Below, one piece after another: positions 8,642 to 16,593 of a stretch of 39,675 nt of DNA. Position numbers and translations under genes: made by a program. Every line of letters begins with the position of its first letter. Within the stretch, counting starts at the first letter, position 1. The notes under the pieces are model-generated. The model worked only from the letters and a program-made list of their open reading frames with translations. It had not been told where the DNA came from and did not search any database. Source of the stretch: Bacteroidota bacterium (GTDB lineage: Bacteria; Bacteroidota; Bacteroidia; AKYH767-A; JABDAW01); the NCBI GenBank assembly GCA_013288905.1, contig JABDAW010000008.1, positions 1-39,675 on the forward strand. Direction: 5' to 3'.

Positions 8642-9865
8642 ATGAATTATTTAAAAATCGTCAGATATGTTATAATAGGGATAGCGATGCTTGCACTAAC
8701 TTTTGCAGTTGCTGCTTTCTTAAATTATCAAGGATTAAAGTATACCTATAATTTATTTTTTGAACGATTCTCCCATAACATTGGAATTAATATCTGGTTA
8801 CTTAAGTCAATGTCTGTAGTTTTTAGTATTATTGCTTTAGGCTTTGGTTTTAGATGGTTTTGGCAAGTCATTTCACCTTCTCCATTAATCAAAAGGGAGA
8901 CAAGAAGGAACTCTCTCATTGGTTTAGGCTCCTTTTTTATTTTATATTTTATGACTATGTATTTTTTCACAAGAGGAAATTTTGATCAAAAGTGTTATGC
9001 AGCAACATTAACTGGTGGATACGAATATTGTGATTGTGGAAATAAAGTTCATCCGATTTATGGAACAGAAGTTAAACCTGTTACTCCTGAAATGATTCCT
9101 GTTATTGAGAATCAAAATAATTTGTCAGTAAGTAATAGAGTTATCCCAACAAGAAACCAACAATTTTTCTTTAATGATAAACCTCTTTTATTCTTCTTTT
9201 CATATCCCAATGGTAAACTTGAGTTCTTTTCTAAACCTGGTAAGCACCCTCAATTTAATCAAGATTTGATACCAGTAAATACTGCTATAGTTCAAACGCT
9301 TTTTAGCTATTGGGATTCTGGGAGAGATTCAATGATTGTTACAGGAAGGGAAAATAAAAATACAAGCATACATTCCAATTCAAATAATAGTTATGGAGCT
9401 AATAATACAGGAAATTCCACAAATAAAACCGATCAATTTGTTTCTCAAAAAACTTGCAATGAATGTAACGGAACAGGGTTTTTAATTTCTAAAAATTCTT
9501 GTAATAGTTGTCAAGGTAAGGGAAAGACAAATTGTACCAATTGTGATGGTAAAGGAAAAGTGCCTTGTCTCGGTTATATTTTTGCTGGTCCTCATAAATT
9601 AAAATGTCCTCAATGCTATCCTGGTGGTTATACTTCACCAAAGGTTCAAGCAGGATGGGATGCTTTTTATGAAAAAATGAAGCATTGTGAAATATGTCAT
9701 GGTGCAGGAGAAATTAATTGCCCCGAATGTCAGGGTACAACATGGAAAAATTGTAGTTATTGCGAAGGCAAAGGACTTACAAATTGTAAAATATGTAGTG
9801 GTAGTGGATTGGTTGATTCGCATAAAACTTGTCCAACTTGCAATGGTAGTGGAAAAATTATATAA
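8642..9865 (+). CDS. Membrane protein with C-terminal DnaJ-type CxxCxGxG cysteine-rich region (no J domain)
   Basis: N-terminal TM segments; nine CxxC units including CNECNGTG, CNSCQGKG, CTNCDGKG, CEICHGAG, CSYCEGKG, CKICSGSG, CPTCNGSG. Confidence 0.85.
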   Translation: MNYLKIVRYVIIGIAMLALTFAVAAFLNYQGLKYTYNLFFERFSHNIGINIWLLKSMSVVFSIIALGFGFRWFWQVISPSPLIKRETRRNSLIGLGSFFILYFMTMYFFTRGNFDQKCYAATLTGGYEYCDCGNKVHPIYGTEVKPVTPEMIPVIENQNNLSVSNRVIPTRNQQFFFNDKPLLFFFSYPNGKLEFFSKPGKHPQFNQDLIPVNTAIVQTLFSYWDSGRDSMIVTGRENKNTSIHSNSNNSYGANNTGNSTNKTDQFVSQKTCNECNGTGFLISKNSCNSCQGKGKTNCTNCDGKGKVPCLGYIFAGPHKLKCPQCYPGGYTSPKVQAGWDAFYEKMKHCEICHGAGEINCPECQGTTWKNCSYCEGKGLTNCKICSGSGLVDSHKTCPTCNGSGKII

Positions 9866-9874
9866 ATAAATATC

Positions 9875-10084
9875 ATGTTCATAACTTGGCGTATAATCAT
9901 AGTAGTCTATGTAATAATTTGCTTAGGAATCGCAAGCATATTCTTTAAGATTCCAAAAGACGAAACAATACTTGTAGGGAAGAGAGATTATCTTCTTAAA
10001 AAGTTTTTGGCTAATATTTTATTGTGTTTAGCCATTACTCCTATCTTTTATTTTGTTGTTCAATCATTAAAGAAAAAGAAGTAA
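9875..10084 (+). CDS. Small membrane protein, unknown function
   Basis: 69 aa with two hydrophobic segments, immediately downstream of the preceding ORF. Confidence 0.55.
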   Translation: MFITWRIIIVVYVIICLGIASIFFKIPKDETILVGKRDYLLKKFLANILLCLAITPIFYFVVQSLKKKK

Positions 10085-10314
10085 TGACGATGAAACCGGA
10101 CATGTAGGCTTTTTCAGCCTTCCTGTATGGTTTCCCGTTTATTAATCATAATACCTTCTTAAATACAACATTAAAAAAAACTTGCTACCATACAGGAAGG
10201 CTAAAGCCTACCTTCCGGTTTCATTCTTTCATCGTTTTGAGATAGCGACCCCTTGGGAGCTGCATCAAAACGAAGATGAGAATTATTAAGCCGGAAAGGA
10301 TTTGTATCTTTGCA
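10085..10314. repeat. Palindromic repeat element copy A, ending in a -7 promoter
   Basis: Arms GATGAAACCGGACATGTAGGCTTTTTCAGCCTTCCTGTATGGT / ACCATACAGGAAGGCTAAAGCCTACCTTCCGGTTTCATTC; high similarity to copy B at 10942-11181; ends GGATTTGTATCTTTGCA. Confidence 0.85.
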
Positions 10315-10331
10315 CCTTAATAAATAGAATA

Positions 10332-10588
10332 ATGAATGCCATAAGAAAAATTGTAAAGAGAGAAGGCAATGAATTAAGGATTGTATTGCCTGATGATTTT
10401 AAGTCTGAAGAATTTGAAGTTATCATTCTTCCTTCGGATGAGGAAAATAATTCAAAGGGACATACTGATGAGGAATCCGAATCATTATACAAGCTCTCAT
10501 CTGATGGGCTGGCAAGGGCTTATGACGATGAAGATGATAGCTTCGACAATTAAAAGTTATGGAACCTAATCCCAAATACAATAAATGA
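10332..10588 (+). pseudogene. Antitoxin-like gene of a PemK/MazF-type module, apparent 3' frameshift
   Basis: ORF from ATG 10332 stops at 10553 (MNAIRKIVKREGNELRIVLPDDF...YDDEDDSFDN*); the offset frame continues ...KVMEPNPKYNK* to 10588, where the TGA overlaps the toxin ATG (ATGA). Confidence 0.6.
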
Positions 10589-10925
10589 AGGAAGGCGATA
10601 TAATTAGAATTCCATTACCACAAAATGATGGAAAAGTAAAACCTCGCCCTGTATTGTTATTAAAGAAACTTCCCCATTTGGAGATTGGTTGGTATGTGGA
10701 ATAACATCCAAAGTAAGACATGAAGTAAAAGATTTTGACATACTGATTTCTAACCAACATACTGATTTCATAAACTCTAATCTGCCTAAACCATTTTTAA
10801 TTCGATTAGGATTCATCGGAAGAGTTCAGGAAGAAATGATAGAAGGAGTAATCGGAAACGTAAGCCCAGAAACCTATAATCAATTGATAGCTAATCTGAC
10901 AAGATTCTTGAAGGATAAATCTTAA
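10585..10925 (+). pseudogene. PemK/MazF-family toxin, frameshifted near 10682
   Basis: Frame 1 MKEGDIIRIPLPQNDGKVKPRPVLLLKKLPHLE... stops at 10704; frame shifted by one base continues DWLVCGITSKVRHEVKDFDILISNQHTDFINSNLPKPFLIRLGFIGRVQEEMIEGVIGNVSPETYNQLIANLTRFLK. Confidence 0.8.
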
Positions 10926-10941
10926 TATCAATCATTAATTC

Positions 10942-11181
10942 TGACGATGAAACCGGACAGTTAGGTTTTAACCTTCCTGTATGGTTGCCCATTTATTAAT
11001 CATAATACCTTCTTAAATACAACATTAAAAAAACTTGCTACCATACAGGAAGGCTAAAGCCTACCAGCCCGGTTTCATTCTTTCACCGTTTTGTGATTGC
11101 ATTCCGCCCTTGCGGTGCAGCAATCCCGTACGTACGGAAATGATGAGCAATATCAAGCCCGAAAGGATTCGTATCTTTGCA
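10942..11181. repeat. Palindromic repeat element copy B, ending in a -7 promoter
   Basis: Same order as copy A: GACGATGAAACCGGACAG...CTTCCTGTATGGTTGCCCATTTATTAATCATAATACCTTCTTAAATACAACATT...; ends GGATTCGTATCTTTGCA. Confidence 0.85.
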
Positions 11182-11232
11182 GCCAACTAAAAAGCTGAAA
11201 AAGGAAATCAATTGAATTAAACAAAACCTAAA

Positions 11233-12687
11233 ATGACCTATGAAGAAAAGAGAAATCATGTTGACTTACTTCAAGAGAAAATAAATTCTTATGGGGAATT
11301 GAGTGAGGATATAAAAAAGAAGATAAACTATAAATTTCGTTTAGATTGGAATTACTATTCTAACAGTATGGAGGGCAATACCCTTACTATGGAGGAAACC
11401 CGAAGTGTAATGGTGGGCAATCTGACTGTAAGCGGCAAACCTATTAAAGATGTTCAGGAAATGATAGGACATGACAGATTGATTTCTGAAATTCTCAAAA
11501 TTGGTAAAGGGGATATTCGTATTTCGGAGGCAAGAATTCGTGACATTCATAAAGGTATTATGAATGAAGAAGATGAAACCAAGAAAAGCAAAATTGGTGT
11601 ATGGAAAACGGAGCCTAATTATATATATAATTATAAAGGGGAGCGATTTGATTTTGTACCGCCCAATGAAGTTCAAGAGCGAATGCATGAATTATTGAAT
11701 AAAACCAATGCTTCAATTGATGCGATTAAGATGGATAAAAAGGGAGCTCCGCATCCTCTTGATGTTGCTTTACAGTTTCATTTGGATTATGTGATTATTC
11801 ATCCCTTCTATGATGGCAATGGCAGAAATGCGAGGATTCTTACCAACCTGATTTTAATTTCCTTTGGCTATCCACCATTTTGGATTAAGACCGATGAACG
11901 AAATATTTATCAACAATACATTGGAGATATTCAAGGCTATGGTGGAAACTCAGAATTGTTTTTTGAGTTTTGTACTGGTTTAATTATGAGGTCACAACAA
12001 TTGGTTTTGGATGCTATTGAGGGGAAGGATATTTCGGGTTCAGAGGATTTTGATAAAGAAATTGAACTACTCAAGAGAATGCAAAACCCACCGAACCTAC
12101 AGAAAGTGAAATTGAAAAAATCAAAACAGGTGATGCAAAATGTTTTAAAAGAAGTGTATTTCCCATTGATGCAAAACCTGAATGGAAATCTTGTAAAGTT
12201 GGATAAACTTTTCAAGGAACATTCGTGGACATATTTTGAAGAACCCAAGCCACCGAAGCATGGCATACGAGTGTTCCCAAGCTCCGGTACGATAAATGAT
12301 TTAATCAAATATCTCTATTCAGTAACTGAAACTCGTGATGATTCTTTTCATCACTTCAAAGCTGCTTATTGGCTGATGGATTATAACGACCAAAATGATT
12401 TCAGTTTGGAAGTGTCTTTGAAAATTTATTTTGATGAATCAAATTACAGAATAAAAGTTTTCATCGGGCAGCCATTTGCAGGAGGAGTGATGGCGCAATT
12501 ATTTGTGAAAATGATAAAATCATTTGCCAAAGATGAGGAAACTCCTTTTGATTCTTACAAAGATTACGACATGCTTGAAGTGGAGTATGATGAAGCAATT
12601 TCAAAAGAAAAAATCATTGATTATTCAAATCAAATCAGCAATGAAGCGCTTACTTATATCAAGCAGAAAGTAAACGGAAAGAAATAG
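11233..12687 (+). CDS. Fic/DOC family protein (probable AMPylase) with N-terminal inhibitory motif and C-terminal extension
   Basis: Fic motif HPFYDGNGRNAR; N-terminal SNSMEGN matching (S/T)xxxE(G/N); about 220 aa beyond the Fic core. Confidence 0.95.
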   Translation: MTYEEKRNHVDLLQEKINSYGELSEDIKKKINYKFRLDWNYYSNSMEGNTLTMEETRSVMVGNLTVSGKPIKDVQEMIGHDRLISEILKIGKGDIRISEARIRDIHKGIMNEEDETKKSKIGVWKTEPNYIYNYKGERFDFVPPNEVQERMHELLNKTNASIDAIKMDKKGAPHPLDVALQFHLDYVIIHPFYDGNGRNARILTNLILISFGYPPFWIKTDERNIYQQYIGDIQGYGGNSELFFEFCTGLIMRSQQLVLDAIEGKDISGSEDFDKEIELLKRMQNPPNLQKVKLKKSKQVMQNVLKEVYFPLMQNLNGNLVKLDKLFKEHSWTYFEEPKPPKHGIRVFPSSGTINDLIKYLYSVTETRDDSFHHFKAAYWLMDYNDQNDFSLEVSLKIYFDESNYRIKVFIGQPFAGGVMAQLFVKMIKSFAKDEETPFDSYKDYDMLEVEYDEAISKEKIIDYSNQISNEALTYIKQKVNGKK

Positions 12688-12768
12688 AATGAACATAACA
12701 CTTGAAAAGTAAATCATAAACCTTTCAGAACATGGTGAGTAAACAAACTAAAAGGTAACGATGGCAAT

Positions 12769-12806
12769 CCTTACAGCCAATCGCCCCTTCGCGATTTGCT
12801 GTAAGG
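12769..12806. terminator. Strong hairpin between the convergent fic and GNAT genes
   Basis: CCTTACAGCCAATCGC / GCGATTTGCTGTAAGG, 16-nt arms with one mismatch and a 6-nt loop. Confidence 0.5.
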
Positions 12807-12952
12807 TTCTACTTCTACGTTGGCTTTAGACATTGAAAAAAGAATTCAAATTTATCTTGTTTATTAAACTATAGAGTTCAAGTATTCATACTTTTCCTAT
12901 CAGACTCGACCCATATCCTGCGACTTTGATTGAGAATTAAACATCAGCAGTC

Positions 12953-13474
12953 TTAATACTTCAAAAATAACTGATGATCTTGATTGCAATGCTTTTCTGT
13001 CAACTTAAACTCATGACTACCTATCATTTCAAATCCCTTTTTCTTATAAAAACGAATCGCTCTAAGGTTCTCTTTCCAAACATAAAGCCACATCCCAGAT
13101 TGATGATTTGCCTTTGATAATTCTATATTATAATTGAATAATTCATCCCCAATTCGCATTCCGTAAAACTCTTTCAGCAAATAGAATCGCTCTAACTTTG
13201 TGACATTTACCGCAGCAATATTTGGATGAGGAACATTAAAAACAATTTTCGAGAAACCTGCAAGAATGTTGTCATGGTAAATAAAGTGATAGTTGTTTTT
13301 TGCATCAGCTAACTCTGCCTTACAAACATCCCAATTATAATTTTCCAAGACATACTTATTAATATCTTCAGGGGCAGCACTTCTTCCGTGTGACTCTATA
13401 AAAGATTGGCTCGCAATGCCGGCAAATTCCTTGTAATCCTGTTCATTAGACTTAACAATAGTATTTTTATTCAT
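12953..13474 (-). CDS. GNAT family N-acetyltransferase
   Basis: LERFYLLKEFYGMRIGDELFNYNIELSK...LYVWKENLRAIRFYKKKGFEMIGSHEF typical GNAT motifs. Confidence 0.9.
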   Translation of the reverse strand: MNKNTIVKSNEQDYKEFAGIASQSFIESHGRSAAPEDINKYVLENYNWDVCKAELADAKNNYHFIYHDNILAGFSKIVFNVPHPNIAAVNVTKLERFYLLKEFYGMRIGDELFNYNIELSKANHQSGMWLYVWKENLRAIRFYKKKGFEMIGSHEFKLTEKHCNQDHQLFLKY

Positions 13475-13592
13475 GCCGACAAACTTATAATAATTTCTAT
13501 TATCATTTATTGCAGCCGCAAAAGGCGAAACTTATTTTTATTGATTACCCCAATTAAAATGTCAGGAAAAAAACAAATAAGAAATGAAGAAA

Positions 13593-15728
13593 CTACTTGT
13601 CCGATTTCTGCATTAATACCAAAGCATCTATAGCTTCCTTGTTGTCGCGATCAAGAAATAAAACTCTTTTGTAATGGGCTTTTGCAAGATAGTTTTGATT
13701 AAGGGCAAGGTAACATTTGCCTGCTGCAAGATTGTAATCCTTTTCTAATTTGAAATAGAGAATACAAGTTTCAAAACAAACCGCAGCTTCATCAAATCGC
13801 TTTAGTTCAAATAATGCATTGCCTTTATTATAAAGGACTCCATAGTTTTCATCCTTGTCAAGATTAAAAGCACGGTCATAATGTTGAATGGCATTCAGGT
13901 AGTCTTTCTGATCAAAATAAGTATGCCCAAGTTGTTTCTCTGCCTGACTACTTTTAGGATGTGTTTCGATGAATGATTTAAGAACTTTCTCTGCTTCATT
14001 AAATTCCATTTTTTGAGCCAGGAAATATGCTAGCCGTGTAGTCCAAAGATCTTTATCAGGTTCTTCGGCAATCAAGGTTTTACTAATCTTTATACATTCA
14101 TCCCAATCTTTTTTCGCATCATAAATATCAACAAGATTAGAATAAGAATTCAACCTCCACCATTTTATCTCATCGCCTTGTTGTTCGGTGAGTTTCCTAT
14201 ACAATGGAATAGCCTGATCCGGTGATTGCAATTCAAGATAAACATGTGCTTTGACGGAATAATAATTAGGATGAAAAGGAGGTCCAATTTTCTCAACTTG
14301 TTTAAACAATTCCAAAGCCTTTTGAAAGTTCTGATCTTTCAATTCCATGTTAGCATAACGAATAAGCAATACAGGCTCTTCGGGATGCTGTGCCAAAGCC
14401 TTCTTCATAATAATTCGCTTGTTTTTATTATCCCATTCTCTATCATATTTATCAAGGATAATATGCCAGTCCATCGAATCAAAATAGATATTTGTATCGT
14501 TCTTTACATCAGCTTCATAGCGTCTCAAAGTCTCTGCCCGCAAGTCATCCTGTTCATCAACCAATGGCTTGGAGACATCAATGACTTCTGTATCTTCATC
14601 ATGATCATTTTTCGCAAATGAATCTTGCAGGAAATATATAAAAGCAGTATAGACGCCCATGAATAATTTTTGCTCATCAACAAACTTTGACCAAGGATCG
14701 CTTATCTTTTCCCCTTCCTTCATAAGTTGGCTCCAAGCTCCTAAAAAATCCTGATGGTCATCATCAATTGAACTATAATCAAGAGACCGGCAATCCATAT
14801 CAAGAAAATTACTTACCATAGCATCTATCTTTTCAAACAAAGGTTCCTGATATTCTTCTTCATCATTATCCCAAAACGTCTCAAACCATTCTACCTCTTT
14901 AAAAGTTGCAGTACATTCGTTGCAAAATTGAGTAACCTCTCCCTGAAATTTAGTGATATGTTCATTGAAATCATCGGTACGCTTTTGACTTTCTTCGGGA
15001 GTAGGTACGGTAAAACTTATCACCTCACTGACCATTGAACCTTTCATAGTTGGAGGAGGGATGCAAATACTATTTTGGGCTTTATCCAGCTTCTCCTTCA
15101 AGGCAGGAATTTGTTCCCAAAGATGTGGCAACCTATTATGAAGATTATTGATTGCAGGAAGAACCTTTCTTATTCTCTGACCAATTCTAAATGAGGCATC
15201 ATGTAATGCTTTGTATTTCTTAATAAAGTCCTTCTCGAATTTATTAAACGGAATCTCTTCTTCATACTTAATATTAATATCTCTGAAAGGTGTTTCAAAC
15301 GTCAAGAGATCCTGCCTTATATGAAACCTTTCAAGCTGATAAGTAGGGGTTTGCATACTATCAACTTTTTCTATCAAATCAGTCTTACCATCATAAGCAA
15401 TAAAATCAGTAATAATTTTTTTTAATTTCTTATCGAGTTCAGGATTTGGTAAATCCTCTTTTCTTTCATTATTAAGCTCCTCAAATTCAGCACGAAACTT
15501 CGACCACATCTTGCTTTCTTCATGCTTCCAGTCGTACCTTCTGTACATTGGTTCATTCTTAATTTCCGTCTTACCTTCCTTAGCTAAGTAATCTATTTTA
15601 CCATTTGCATCAAGAGGATAAATGGTAAATCCATGCACGTCTGTTGACTTCTGTAAATCATCTGTTTCATTGATGAATCGAGCGAAGTCATCAATTGCTT
15701 TAGGTATTCTTTTCGTAACTTTTATCAT
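13593..15728 (-). CDS. Tetratricopeptide repeat protein
   Basis: C-terminal TPRs (e.g. KQLGHTYFDQKDYLNAIQHYDRAFNLDKD, VLYNKGNALFELKRFDEAAVCFETCI). Confidence 0.85.
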   Translation of the reverse strand: MIKVTKRIPKAIDDFARFINETDDLQKSTDVHGFTIYPLDANGKIDYLAKEGKTEIKNEPMYRRYDWKHEESKMWSKFRAEFEELNNERKEDLPNPELDKKLKKIITDFIAYDGKTDLIEKVDSMQTPTYQLERFHIRQDLLTFETPFRDINIKYEEEIPFNKFEKDFIKKYKALHDASFRIGQRIRKVLPAINNLHNRLPHLWEQIPALKEKLDKAQNSICIPPPTMKGSMVSEVISFTVPTPEESQKRTDDFNEHITKFQGEVTQFCNECTATFKEVEWFETFWDNDEEEYQEPLFEKIDAMVSNFLDMDCRSLDYSSIDDDHQDFLGAWSQLMKEGEKISDPWSKFVDEQKLFMGVYTAFIYFLQDSFAKNDHDEDTEVIDVSKPLVDEQDDLRAETLRRYEADVKNDTNIYFDSMDWHIILDKYDREWDNKNKRIIMKKALAQHPEEPVLLIRYANMELKDQNFQKALELFKQVEKIGPPFHPNYYSVKAHVYLELQSPDQAIPLYRKLTEQQGDEIKWWRLNSYSNLVDIYDAKKDWDECIKISKTLIAEEPDKDLWTTRLAYFLAQKMEFNEAEKVLKSFIETHPKSSQAEKQLGHTYFDQKDYLNAIQHYDRAFNLDKDENYGVLYNKGNALFELKRFDEAAVCFETCILYFKLEKDYNLAAGKCYLALNQNYLAKAHYKRVLFLDRDNKEAIDALVLMQKSDK

Positions 15729-15811
15729 TGTATTTTATATTTTTTAATTCATATATAATATTCAGTTCCCATTCATCATCCTACCAATAAGGAATCATTT
15801 TCTTTTACGAT

Positions 15812-15820
15812 GCAAAGATA
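15812..15820 (-). promoter_or_regulatory. Bacteroidota -7 element for the TPR gene
   Basis: Reverse complement TATCTTTGC upstream of the start at 15728. Confidence 0.5.
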
Positions 15821-15939
15821 GTTTATTTTGAATATTAAAGCATCTCTAATATAGGCTTACGTTTAGAACCAAATGTCTAAACGTTACTGAAATCTAAATC
15901 TTACTTCAGAATGGAATTTGAAAGATGATAATTTTATAT

Positions 15940-16590
15940 TTACAAAATCTTCTTCCGGATAGCCTTCACCACTGCCTCGGATTTTGAATTGACTTGTAGC
16001 TTTTTGTAAATGTTTTTAATGTGAGAACTGACCGTATCATAACTGATGAAACAATGTTCGGCAATAAGTTTATAACTCATCCCTTCGACAAGGCATTTTA
16101 GGACTTCCTGCTCACGATCGGTAAGGTTGAATTCTTCATTCTTATCGAATGATTTACCAGACTTAAACATGGATAGGACTTTGCTTGCAATGCTTGGTGT
16201 CATGGGTGCACCGCCTTCATAGATTTCTTTTATAGAAGCAAGGATTTGTGATGGTTGAGTGTTCTTGAGAATGTATCCTTCAGCTCCATTGCAGATGGAA
16301 TTAAAGATCTTTTCATCGTCTTCAAAGATTGTTTCCATTAAGACTTTTATGTGAGGGAATTGGCCTTTGATTTTCTTAGCGGCTTCGATTCCATTGATAC
16401 CCGGCATTTCAATATCCATCAGAACAACATCCGGTTTTGTATCCATCATGTTTTTAGTAAGGTTATCACAGTTGGCAAAGGCACCGACGCATTCGAATCC
16501 ATCACTGCCATTGATGAGGAACATCAAGCCTTTGCGGAGGTTTGTATTGTCTTCAAATATCGTAACTCTAATCTTTTTATTAGACTCCAT
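15940..16590 (-). CDS. NarL/LuxR-family response regulator
   Basis: Receiver domain (DVVLMDIEMPGINGIEAAKKIK) plus LuxR HTH (LTDREQEVLKCLVEGMSYKLIAEHCFISYDTVSSHIKNIYKKLQV). Confidence 0.96.
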   Translation of the reverse strand: MESNKKIRVTIFEDNTNLRKGLMFLINGSDGFECVGAFANCDNLTKNMMDTKPDVVLMDIEMPGINGIEAAKKIKGQFPHIKVLMETIFEDDEKIFNSICNGAEGYILKNTQPSQILASIKEIYEGGAPMTPSIASKVLSMFKSGKSFDKNEEFNLTDREQEVLKCLVEGMSYKLIAEHCFISYDTVSSHIKNIYKKLQVNSKSEAVVKAIRKKIL

Positions 16591-16593
16591 TTT

